From contig DASQLD010000706.1 in the NCBI GenBank assembly GCA_035630195.1, forward strand, positions 1-8,644: a stretch of 8,644 nt of DNA. The letters run 5' to 3'. The first letter of the stretch is position 1. Every line of letters starts with the position of its first letter. The notes beneath the pieces were generated by a model. The model was not told where the DNA came from. It did no database searches and was given only the letters and a program-made list of their open reading frames with translations. Both the position numbers and the translations under genes were made by a program. This DNA is from DASQDN01 sp035630195 (GTDB lineage Bacteria > Acidobacteriota > Terriglobia > Bryobacterales > Bryobacteraceae). Positions 1 through 6,348 of this stretch are shown in pieces.

Positions 1-315
1 GGTATAGATGGTCGCCCAAAAGCGCGAGGACGGCCGAAGCCGCATGAACCCTGCGACAATCGGCTCACCCGTGTAGAGCGTATAGCGCAGCGCCTCGAGA
101 TTGAAGATGGTCTGAAAGACAATTGCCACAGTGGCAATCCAGAACAGGCCGATGCCGTGCTTCACGGCTACAGCCGGCCCGACAAGCCATTCCCCTCCGC
201 CAATCGAAGCCGCCAGTAAGATCGCGCCAGGGCCAATCGTGCGCAGCGCATTTCGAAACGAGAGAGGCAGCGGTTCCGGCATGTCCGCGCGGCCCCAGTC
301 CGGTAGCCGGCTCAC
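1..315 (-). CDS. Nramp-superfamily transporter, N-terminal part (runs off window)
   Basis: The first 105 codons of an integral membrane transporter are present; the rest lies beyond base 1. Residues 28-50 (IGPGAILLAASIGGGEW...) form a first membrane helix that lines up by eye without gaps with helix 1 of Nramp/MntH proteins, and a second helix spans about 56-75. Canonical Nramp proteins carry DPGN here to bind Mn2+ or Fe2+; this protein has GGGE at residues 39-42, so the metal-binding Asp and Asn are absent and the substrate cannot be assumed to be a metal. The chosen start is a GTG at 313-315 that overlaps the TGA of the upstream RraA gene (GTGA), with AAGG 8 bases upstream. An ATG at 280 (MPEPLPL) is a later alternative that would remove the SRLPDWGRAD segment. 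Gene order suggests it imports or exports the compound handled by the two upstream enzymes (inference). Confidence 0.8.
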   Translation of the reverse strand, partial: MSRLPDWGRADMPEPLPLSFRNALRTIGPGAILLAASIGGGEWLVGPAVAVKHGIGLFWIATVAIVFQTIFNLEALRYTLYTGEPIVAGFMRLRPSSRFWATIYT

Positions 316-995
316 GACCGCTGCCTTGGCTTTACGCTTCTCAATTGCGGAAGGAATACTTCCGATTGTTTGCGGTCGACCACTTCTTGAGTCCGTAGTA
401 AACTTCCGAGGTCGGCTCCTTTTCGAATCTCCCGTTCGAGTACCTTCTCCGCTTCGATGATCTGTTTGGCACGCTCATGCGCGCGGGAAGCTTGCTCTGC
501 AGGAACGACTACAACCCCATCATCGTCACCGATTACCCAGTCGCCCGGGTGGATCACTTGACCGCCGCATTGCACAGGCACGTTCAGTTCGCCGAGGTAC
601 TCTGCGCCGCCTGCATTGGGAACAACAGCTCGCGCAAATACGGGAAGGAGGCTGCGGCGGATCGCCGCGCTGTCGCGCACCGCGCCATCGATCACGACAC
701 CGGCGAGTCCTTTGTGCAGCGCGGCAAGTGTGGTTAGTTCTCCCCAGAGCGCTGTATTGAGCTCTCCGCGACCATCGATGACGAGCACCTGGCCTTTCCC
801 ACAGTCGGAAAGCGCTTTCGCAACCATGAGTATGTCCGCCGTGTGGATTCGGACAGTGAACGCCTCTCCTGCCATTCGCGTGTTCGCCGACATCGGACGC
901 ATGCCATGATCCATGGCCCCCGACTTACCTAGAGCGTCCGATAAAGTGGCCGTACCGACACTCATTAGCGCCATCGCGGTCTTTGTCATTCGCAT
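312..995 (-). CDS. RraA-family protein (HMG/oxaloacetate aldolase-like)
   Basis: A 227-residue cytosolic protein of the RraA / dimethylmenaquinone-methyltransferase-like fold. Characterised members are either class II aldolases and decarboxylases acting on 4-hydroxy-4-methyl-2-oxoglutarate or oxaloacetate with a divalent metal, or inhibitors of RNase E. The sequence shows the family blocks: VIDGRGE (72-78), ALWGEL (82-87), the DGAVRD block (103-108) whose Arg107-Asp108 match the catalytic Arg-Asp of the aldolases, and the C-terminal GG-x-V-x-PGDWVIGDDDGVVVVP stretch (144-165). The VRD motif and the neighbouring enzyme and transporter genes favour an aldolase/decarboxylase role over an RNase E regulator (inference). 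Length is normal. Two starts are possible: ATG at 993-995 with AGG 7 bases upstream, or ATG at 987-989 that overlaps the TGA of the upstream dehydrogenase. The former is kept because of its ribosome-binding site. The 3' end overlaps the Nramp-like gene by 4 bases. Confidence 0.88.
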   Translation of the reverse strand: MRMTKTAMALMSVGTATLSDALGKSGAMDHGMRPMSANTRMAGEAFTVRIHTADILMVAKALSDCGKGQVLVIDGRGELNTALWGELTTLAALHKGLAGVVIDGAVRDSAAIRRSLLPVFARAVVPNAGGAEYLGELNVPVQCGGQVIHPGDWVIGDDDGVVVVPAEQASRAHERAKQIIEAEKVLEREIRKGADLGSLLRTQEVVDRKQSEVFLPQLRSVKPRQRS

Positions 996-2077
996 ATCAT
1001 TACCTGAGCAGGATTGATTGCCTTGTACTTGCCTTTATTCGCCGTGATCTCAAATGCTTCAGGGACCTTATCGATACCCTTCAAGACGTGCGTGATGGCG
1101 GGCTTTAGCCGAACGCGACCGCTGCTGACCAGCCGGACAGTATGCTCCAGGTGCTGCAGCGTGCTGATGTCCGGAAAGACATAACGTATGCTGCGTTCGC
1201 GAAGCAGATCAATGGGAAGTGAGACGGGCGCTCCAAAGAAGGAAACTCCGATGATTGAGCCGCCCGAACGGACAGCATCTATGGCTTGCGTCAGGCTCGC
1301 GATTCCTGCGAGCCCTTGTTTCGGGCTACCGCCAGCGCATTCGAAAACGACATCTGCTCCGTTGCCGCCCGTTAGATCCTTGATACGCGCCACAGGATCT
1401 TCTTGCGAAGCATCGATAACGTAATCAGCTCCGAGTTCTCTTGCCATCGCACATGCTTCGGGCCGAACATCGACGGCGATGATGCGGCCCGCGCCGCTGA
1501 CACGAGCGATCTGCATACATTCCAGTCCCATGCTGCCTTGCCCGAAGACCGCGACAGAGTCACCGATCCGCAGAGCTGCGGTCTCGACTGCCGCAACGCT
1601 GTCACTGAGCGATTGAAGACAAGCGGCTTCGCTATCGGAGATCTGATCGTCAACGTGCGTGAGCGCAATTTCGGGCAGAAGCGCATACTCCGAGAAGCAG
1701 CCCGGCAATTGAAATCCGATGATGGGTCCTTTGCGACAGAGGCTCGCGCGGCCGTCCACGCATAACGCGCATTGGCCGCACGGAAGTTTCGCACGCGCCG
1801 CTACGCGGTCACCCGGTTTGAAACGAGTCACGCCTTCCCCAATCTCGACGATGCGGGCGCAATACTCGTGACCGAATAACTGCACGGGCGCCTCAGATTC
1901 GAGCCGCTGCTTGATTTTGTCAAAAGCGAGCGTGGGAATACCGAACGCAAGCTGAGCTTCTGTGACACTCGGTTGTACGCAGAGAATTTGGGCAAGCACA
2001 TGACCGGGTCGCATCGGTGGCACGGGAATATCGTCCAGGCGCATATCACCGAATCCGTAAAACCGCCAAGCCTTCAT
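986..2077 (-). CDS. Medium-chain zinc-binding (alcohol/polyol-type) dehydrogenase
   Basis: A 363-residue cytosolic NAD(P)-dependent dehydrogenase of the MDR superfamily, probably oxidising or reducing a secondary alcohol. The GroES-like domain has GHEYCARIVEIGEGV (69-83) and PGDRV (88-92). The structural-zinc lobe is intact, with Cys100, Cys103, Cys106 and Cys114. The Rossmann domain starts at VAVFGQGSMG (175-184), and Asp203 (AVDVRPEA) at the end of the second strand favours NAD over NADP. The catalytic site is odd: where relatives have CGTD or CGSD, this protein reads CVQPSVTE (33-40), and the third ligand position (Glu in sorbitol dehydrogenase, Cys in alcohol dehydrogenase) appears to be Gln155; only His70 is clearly kept. 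The reading frame is open back to 2200, but the start MKAWRFYGFGD is typical of the family, so ATG 2075-2077 is chosen, although no clear ribosome-binding site precedes it. It overlaps the RraA gene. Confidence 0.87.
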   Translation of the reverse strand: MKAWRFYGFGDMRLDDIPVPPMRPGHVLAQILCVQPSVTEAQLAFGIPTLAFDKIKQRLESEAPVQLFGHEYCARIVEIGEGVTRFKPGDRVAARAKLPCGQCALCVDGRASLCRKGPIIGFQLPGCFSEYALLPEIALTHVDDQISDSEAACLQSLSDSVAAVETAALRIGDSVAVFGQGSMGLECMQIARVSGAGRIIAVDVRPEACAMARELGADYVIDASQEDPVARIKDLTGGNGADVVFECAGGSPKQGLAGIASLTQAIDAVRSGGSIIGVSFFGAPVSLPIDLLRERSIRYVFPDISTLQHLEHTVRLVSSGRVRLKPAITHVLKGIDKVPEAFEITANKGKYKAINPAQVMICE

Positions 2078-2138
2078 AGGTGTCAAGTGTATGACGTTGG
2101 GCGCTGTTCGTTTAAAAATGCACTTTTCGGCGCCAGAC

Positions 2139-2157
2139 CTGGTCGGACTTTGACCAG
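2139..2157. promoter_or_regulatory. Dyad upstream of the dehydrogenase operon (possible operator)
   Basis: CTGGTC and GACCAG form a perfect 6-base inverted repeat with a 7-base spacer, 62-80 bases upstream of the dehydrogenase start at 2077. TGGT/ACCA half-sites recall operators of GntR-type regulators, but the spacing is wider than in FadR sites and no regulator gene is seen in the window. It may also be a chance hairpin. Confidence 0.3.
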
Positions 2158-2260
2158 CGCTGACGATATTCGCTTCGAACCACTTTTGGCTCTTCCGCAT
2201 TGCGGACGATTGTCTCCGATCGCGGATCTTCGGTCTGTGCGGGCTACGAAGTTTCGAAAT

Positions 2261-2284
2261 AGGCGCGCGGCTTCTGGCGCGCCT
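2261..2284 (-). terminator. GC-rich hairpin after the Gfo/Idh gene, likely terminator
   Basis: AGGCGCGC (2261-2268) and GCGCGCCT (2277-2284) pair perfectly over 8 bases with an 8-base loop. On the minus strand the stem begins 7 bases after the stop codon of the Gfo/Idh gene and is followed by ATTTCG, a weak T-tract. Position and stability fit an intrinsic terminator or a 3'-end stabilising hairpin that separates this gene from the dehydrogenase operon. Confidence 0.55.
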
Positions 2285-2291
2285 CAGCAGA

Positions 2292-3470
2292 TCATCGACG
2301 CAACTCGGTCTCTAACGGATGGGTCCGCGACTGCAGCGGGAAAGTCACGCGGTTGCCGGTTTTCTGGGCTTGGTAAATGCTGTGAATCATCTCAATGGTC
2401 CAGCGTCCATCCTGCTCGTTACATGCAGGCTTGCCGTCGTGTTCGATGGCGCGTACAAGATCGGCAACCATCAGCGCGTTTGCGATCTCGTGGTCACCTG
2501 AGATACCCGAATTGGCCAGATCTGGCTTGGCGTCGACTCGTTCCCATCGATTGCGTTCATCGGGAAGCCACGCTGGTGATCGAAGCCGGTAGAGGCCGCC
2601 ACCCGGATAGATCCCGTTAGGGAGGAATAAGACACCCTTGCTTCCGTACAGCCACGTGCCGAATCGCAAGGGGTCCGTCTGATCAGTGGCGCGCGACGCA
2701 AAGTATCCGTGAAGACCGTTGTCGAAGGCGAACATCGCAGCGATCTGATTGCCGGCAATGGGACCCAGTGGTTCAGTCGGTTTCGTCACGTGCTTGGCTG
2801 TCATCTCTTCGCCATTACTGGTGACATGCGATACAACCCACTTGGGATCACCCAGAAAGTAACGCATCATATCGAAGAGATGCGAGCCGAGGACCATCAT
2901 GTCCTCGCCACCGGCGCGCTTGTCCTCTTTGCCTCTGACACGCACTTCCTGTAGCGCGCCGATCTCTCCTGCGTCGATCATTGCCTTCGCGCGAAGGCTG
3001 TACGGAGATGTGCGCATCTGATGGGCGATCTGGAGTTTGACTTTGTTTTTACGCACCGCTTCCACTATGCGATCGGCTTCCGCCGGAGTTGTGGCGAAGG
3101 GTTTCTCGGTGAAGATATGCGCTCCGGCTTCGGCGGCAGTGGTAATCATCTGCTCACGCTGATCCAACCAGCGTGGGCCTATGCCGACCAGATCCGGTTT
3201 CTCGACGCGAAGCATCTCTCGATAGTCCGCATAGGTTCGCTTCGCTCGCGTCCGAGTGATTGCGCTTGCGCGCCCGGATTCACTCGGGTCGGCAACCGCT
3301 TCCACTTCCATTCGGTCAAAGGCCGTCCAGACAGTGTCGATCCCGTGACCATAGTTGCCATGGCCGGTGTCGCCGATCACCGCGACCCGATATTTCTTAG
3401 TTGGAGCCGCTAGCCCTTTGGCCGCGCAGAATACGGAGGCTAGAAAGGACCGCCGGTCCCAGTTGTGCAT
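2292..3470 (-). CDS. Gfo/Idh/MocA-family oxidoreductase with Tat signal
   Basis: A 392-residue NAD(P)-dependent oxidoreductase of the Gfo/Idh/MocA family, which typically acts on sugars, inositols or their derivatives. The N-terminus WDRRSFLASVFCAAKGLAAP (4-23) has a twin-arginine motif (Arg6-Arg7) and a short hydrophobic stretch, so export of the folded protein with its cofactor bound is likely, as for glucose-fructose oxidoreductase. The Rossmann domain starts at YRVAVIGDTGHGNYGHG (27-43), a longer glycine loop than the usual GxGxxG. TEKPFA (121-126) holds the conserved EKP lysine (Lys123) that takes part in catalysis. GSHLFDMMRYFLG (195-207) carries the conserved His197 and Asp200 region of the C-terminal domain. 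ATG 3468-3470 is the only start that keeps the signal, but its ribosome-binding site is weak (GGAT, within an inverted repeat). A 214-base gap with a terminator-like hairpin separates it from the dehydrogenase. The substrate is unknown. Confidence 0.87.
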   Translation of the reverse strand: MHNWDRRSFLASVFCAAKGLAAPTKKYRVAVIGDTGHGNYGHGIDTVWTAFDRMEVEAVADPSESGRASAITRTRAKRTYADYREMLRVEKPDLVGIGPRWLDQREQMITTAAEAGAHIFTEKPFATTPAEADRIVEAVRKNKVKLQIAHQMRTSPYSLRAKAMIDAGEIGALQEVRVRGKEDKRAGGEDMMVLGSHLFDMMRYFLGDPKWVVSHVTSNGEEMTAKHVTKPTEPLGPIAGNQIAAMFAFDNGLHGYFASRATDQTDPLRFGTWLYGSKGVLFLPNGIYPGGGLYRLRSPAWLPDERNRWERVDAKPDLANSGISGDHEIANALMVADLVRAIEHDGKPACNEQDGRWTIEMIHSIYQAQKTGNRVTFPLQSRTHPLETELRR

Positions 3471-3485
3471 ATTGGTTCATCCAAT
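3471..3485. repeat. Short inverted repeat abutting the Gfo/Idh start codon
   Basis: ATTGG (3471-3475) and CCAAT (3481-3485) are a perfect 5-base inverted repeat with a 5-base loop directly against the start codon at 3470. On the mRNA the loop region holds the only ribosome-binding-like bases (GGAT). It is short enough to be chance. Confidence 0.3.
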
Positions 3486-3509
3486 AACGCCGAGCAGTAG
3501 GTCGCAATG

Positions 3510-3540
3510 AGCATACCACTCCGCTGGTTTTGATTGCCAA
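3510..3540 (-). promoter_or_regulatory. Candidate promoter for the Gfo/Idh gene
   Basis: On the minus strand TTGGCA (3540-3535, five of six matches to the -35 consensus) is followed after 19 bases by TATGCT (3515-3510, four of six matches), preceded by TGG as in extended -10 elements. Transcription would start near 3503, about 33 bases before the start codon. The spacer is longer than ideal, so this is tentative. Confidence 0.3.
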
Positions 3541-3579
3541 GGCCCTATTAACTGTGGAACGGCCGACAAACTGCCTTGG

Positions 3580-3610
3580 TTAAGAAAGAAATTGTACTGC
3601 GTTGTATAGC
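3580..3610 (+). promoter_or_regulatory. Weak candidate promoter for the DUF202 gene
   Basis: TTAAGA (3580-3585) and TATAGC (3605-3610) each match the sigma-70 boxes at four of six positions with a 19-base spacer. The -10-like box lies inside the loop of the dyad at 3595-3632, so a protein bound there could block it. Support is weak. Confidence 0.18.
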
Positions 3611-3632
3611 TTGTCTGCATCAAACCGCAGTA
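3595..3632. promoter_or_regulatory. Inverted repeat in the divergent intergenic region
   Basis: TACTGCG (3595-3601) and CGCAGTA (3626-3632) are a perfect 7-base inverted repeat separated by 24 bases. No T-run follows the second arm on either strand, so a terminator is unlikely. Its place between two divergent genes suggests an operator or a structured 5' leader. Confidence 0.3.
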
Positions 3633-3726
3633 AAAAATTGTCTTGTCCTAACTGAAGCGTGGTTCAGCCTGGGAGAAAGGCGCCGAGCATGGGAAGTTGT
3701 TCGGAAGAAAGGATTGTGAATTGACC

Positions 3727-4158
3727 ATGAGGCCGATGGATCATCCTTCGAACAAAAAGGCGAATGACAGTGGCAAGCAACTTGACGAAGGAACCTCGTT
3801 AGCGCTGAAGCGAACCATATACGCGGCCGATCGAACCCTAATGGCTTGGGTTCGAACCGCGCTCTCTATGATCAGCTTTGGCTTCACGATGGTGAAGCTC
3901 TTCGAGTATCTGGAGAAATCGCGAGGAGCACCCATGGTCGGCCTTTTCGGGCGCACTTGGTCCCCTGGGATGGTTGGTTTGGCCATGATGACGATTGGCA
4001 CCGGCTCGCTGGTACTGGCTGTTATCGACTATTGGAAATCACTGGAGGTGTTTCGCGCGGAGGGATTGGAAAACAAGTGGAGCCTGACGCTAGTAGTGGC
4101 ATCGCTAGTTGCATTGTTGGGGGTGTTCGCACTTATGACACTTGTTGTAGGCGAATGA
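3727..4158 (+). CDS. DUF202-domain small membrane protein
   Basis: A 143-residue inner-membrane protein of the DUF202 (YidH-like) family; no biochemical function is firmly established for the family. The signature ADRTLMAWVRTALSMISFGF occupies residues 34-53, matching the usual (E/D)RTxLAWxRTxLxxxxxGF pattern. Three membrane helices are visible at about 40-59, 82-101 and 118-138, with a polar N-terminal tail of some 30 residues. The start is uncertain: ATG 3727, TTG 3721 (AAAGGA 7 bases upstream) and TTG 3697 all share the frame; ATG 3727 is chosen as the only ATG close to the ribosome-binding site, at a long spacing of 13. The BASS-type transporter follows 87 bases downstream on the same strand, so the two may be cotranscribed, although a palindrome lies in the gap. 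Confidence 0.82.
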   Translation: MRPMDHPSNKKANDSGKQLDEGTSLALKRTIYAADRTLMAWVRTALSMISFGFTMVKLFEYLEKSRGAPMVGLFGRTWSPGMVGLAMMTIGTGSLVLAVIDYWKSLEVFRAEGLENKWSLTLVVASLVALLGVFALMTLVVGE

Positions 4159-4204
4159 GATGGAGAACATACCTGGGCTATTCCTTGGTTAGTAGTTCGC
4201 CTTT

Positions 4205-4218
4205 CAGAAAGCTTTCTG
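4205..4218. promoter_or_regulatory. Perfect 14-base palindrome before the BASS transporter gene
   Basis: CAGAAAGCTTTCTG is an uninterrupted 14-base palindrome 27 bases before the transporter start codon. A dimeric regulator could bind it; as RNA it would not fold well for lack of a loop, so a DNA-level role is more likely than a terminator. Confidence 0.35.
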
Positions 4219-4245
4219 GCAGTCTCGAAGTAACGGGAGTCCTAC

Positions 4246-5139
4246 ATGGTTGATCCTGCACAAGTGATTAAGCTCGCCATCGGAGTCAGCATTCTGCTTC
4301 TTGTCTTCTCCCTGGGCATGGGAGCTACGTTTGCTGACGCAACATCCTTTCTGCGGACCCTGTTTCGACCTCCCCGGCAGCTTCTGAGAGCCACTCTAGC
4401 GATGAACGTCGTGGTTCCTGCGATAGCTATTGCGGCAGTCGCGCTCTTTGACATGCCGAAAACGGTTTCCGTAGCGCTGCTTGCAATGGCAGTTTCTCCG
4501 GTCCCGCCGATCCTTCCTGGAAAGGAAATGAAATTCGGCGGCCGGCCGCATTACGTCTTCGGCCTGTTGGTGGCGGTCTCTTTGACTGCAATTGTGCTAA
4601 CGCCCCTTACCGTTGGAATTATGGGCCGGATCCTCGATCGCGAACTGCACATCGGTATGGTAGACATAGCAAAGCTTGTGGCGAGGACAATCCTGCTGCC
4701 GCTGACCGTCGGGATGCTGTTTCGAAAGGTGGCTCCGAATCTGGCCGATCGGTTGTCGCCCCTTGTCTCAAAGATTGCCTTCGGCATCCTGATCCTCGGT
4801 TTGCTGCCGGTCCTATATACTGCTTGGCCGGGCATTCGAATACTGCTCGGGAACGGGACAGGAATGTTAATCGTGGGGGTTGCCATGGCGGCGGTTGCCG
4901 CGGGACACTGGATCGGCGGCCCCGACGAACACGATCGCACGGCGCTTGGCATCGCGTCCGCGATGCGCCATCCAGGAATTGCAATGAGTATCGCCACTAC
5001 CAATTTTCCGGAGGACAAATCGATGCCGGCAGGCATCCTCTTGTACGTTCTGATAGCCGCAGTTGTCACGTCGATCTATGGCAAGCTTCGATTACGGCGC
5101 GTTTCGAACGTTCTCGCGAGTTCCGCTCATCGAACCTAG
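4246..5139 (+). CDS. BASS-family (bile acid:sodium symporter-like) transporter
   Basis: A 297-residue inner-membrane protein of the bile acid:sodium symporter superfamily, whose members use a Na+ gradient to import organic anions such as bile acids, pyruvate or pantoate. Hydrophobic segments recur throughout (about 7-25, 49-67, 72-89, 104-125, 142-158, 175-192, 203-219, 262-278), giving about eight to nine helices against ten in the model ASBT proteins. The broken-helix signatures are present as SPVPPILPGKEMKFGG (84-99) and DRTALGIASAMRHPGIAM (230-247). It is shorter at the C-terminus than many family members but does not look truncated. ATG 4246 has GGGAG 6 bases upstream, a good ribosome-binding site. 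The transported compound cannot be told; the preceding DUF202 gene may be in the same operon. It ends 12 bases from the convergent membrane-protein gene. Confidence 0.82.
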   Translation: MVDPAQVIKLAIGVSILLLVFSLGMGATFADATSFLRTLFRPPRQLLRATLAMNVVVPAIAIAAVALFDMPKTVSVALLAMAVSPVPPILPGKEMKFGGRPHYVFGLLVAVSLTAIVLTPLTVGIMGRILDRELHIGMVDIAKLVARTILLPLTVGMLFRKVAPNLADRLSPLVSKIAFGILILGLLPVLYTAWPGIRILLGNGTGMLIVGVAMAAVAAGHWIGGPDEHDRTALGIASAMRHPGIAMSIATTNFPEDKSMPAGILLYVLIAAVVTSIYGKLRLRRVSNVLASSAHRT

Positions 5140-5151
5140 AACCTTCAGACG

Positions 5152-6348
5152 TCAGATAAGGGACGTAGCGATCTTCAAAAGTAATTCCTTGAGGGGAACT
5201 TGTATTGCGAAAACGGGGAGCATAGGAACCGCGGCGGCAAGGATGAGCGGAATCACAGCCTCTTTGCCAATCGGTAGAACTCGCATGTGTTCAACCGCGT
5301 CAAAGACCGTATTTGTATCCGCAACACAACTCAGCTCCGGGGAATCGAGGATTGGCTGATCTCCGATTTCCTCTCCCTTTATCCATTTGCGGTGCACAAG
5401 CCGGCCCTGTGTGCCGACAAGCGCCGAATACTGCAACAGAGCCTCGCGCTGGAAGCGACGGAGGCTTTTAGAAAAAAAAAGCAACGGTCCCAAGAACAGA
5501 ATCAACACCATGACTACGTAGGCCGCCACGAGCAATTTAAGGCTATCGATATGCATTGAGTGATAAAGCACATCATGCCCCCATCGCCCTGCAAGAACGA
5601 CTGAAATCGCCAAGACAATGAAAGCATCGGCAATCGAGACATGCTGCACGAATCCGAGGCCTCCGGCCCGATCGGGATGGCTCGGAACGAGGTGAAGGTC
5701 GAGTCTCGAGATCCATAGAATCAGCCGCCAACCCACAAGCAGCCTCCAAGCCCAGAGCGTCAAGAGACCGATAAAGACCAACCGACCCACATATAAGAAC
5801 CACCAGCCGGCGAAACCGAATTGAGGAGTGTGTACGTCTGACGAACCGGTCCACGCGACTTCGTCACTCAATAGTGGATGGAACTTCGCAAGCACGATGG
5901 AGAACAGAAGTACACCCCCCACCAGCAGTTTTCCCCAGATTGAATCACGAAGCTTCTGGGCCCGGTGCAGGATTTCAATGAACTCGTCTTGCGTGCGACC
6001 GAACACCAGTCCGGCCAACGTGAACTGGCGGACAACAGAGGGCACGATGCGCTCCATCACAACTTCAGCGTAGATGAGCAGCGGGATGGCGACCAAAAGA
6101 CGGGCGTGGATTCCAAAGTGACGGAACAGCGGATCGGAACCTTCGCCTGGCAGTAGGCGGTGCTCTGCGATTGCTCCGATCACTACCGGCAGCCACAACA
6201 CAGCGACTAGAATGGCCGTTTGCCGTGCCAAGCGAAAGCCTGTTCCGGGGACGAAACCCAGCGCTTTGCGAACTCCGTAAAAAGGACCGCCGTGTATAAG
6301 TGAGAATTCCGGTAGCGACGCTTGAGATTGGCTGCCCGAAACTCCCAT
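5152..6348 (-). CDS. Uncharacterised multi-pass membrane protein
   Basis: A 398-residue integral membrane protein with no assigned function. Six to eight helices can be seen at about 43-61, 84-100, 139-155, 181-212 (long enough for two), 238-254, 271-292 and 364-382. A conserved-looking motif PSHPDRAGGLGF (222-233) sits in a polar loop, and the C-terminal block MRVLPIGK... (355-362) with the final proline-rich helix resembles a recurrent family of hypothetical bacterial membrane proteins. No catalytic motif or ligand-binding domain is recognised. The start is uncertain: a GTG at 6391-6393 would add 15 residues and an ATG at 6346-6348 gives the form used here; neither has a clear ribosome-binding site. 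The gene stands alone, convergent with the BASS gene and divergent from the histidine kinase, so context gives no functional hint. Confidence 0.78.
   Translation of the reverse strand: MGVSGSQSQASLPEFSLIHGGPFYGVRKALGFVPGTGFRLARQTAILVAVLWLPVVIGAIAEHRLLPGEGSDPLFRHFGIHARLLVAIPLLIYAEVVMERIVPSVVRQFTLAGLVFGRTQDEFIEILHRAQKLRDSIWGKLLVGGVLLFSIVLAKFHPLLSDEVAWTGSSDVHTPQFGFAGWWFLYVGRLVFIGLLTLWAWRLLVGWRLILWISRLDLHLVPSHPDRAGGLGFVQHVSIADAFIVLAISVVLAGRWGHDVLYHSMHIDSLKLLVAAYVVMVLILFLGPLLFFSKSLRRFQREALLQYSALVGTQGRLVHRKWIKGEEIGDQPILDSPELSCVADTNTVFDAVEHMRVLPIGKEAVIPLILAAAVPMLPVFAIQVPLKELLLKIATSLI

Noticed and set aside
2078..2200. In-frame extension of the dehydrogenase to an upstream ATG at 2200
   Set aside because: The extra 41 residues lack family similarity, and the family start MKAW... 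falls at 2077; the region instead holds a dyad.
1973..2620. 215-codon plus-strand open frame
   Set aside because: It is antisense to the 5' end of the dehydrogenase, the intergenic gap and the 3' part of the Gfo/Idh gene, all with strong family matches on the other strand; its composition resembles no known protein.
4551..5069. 172-codon minus-strand open frame
   Set aside because: It mirrors the well-supported BASS transporter and is a by-product of GC-rich codon use.
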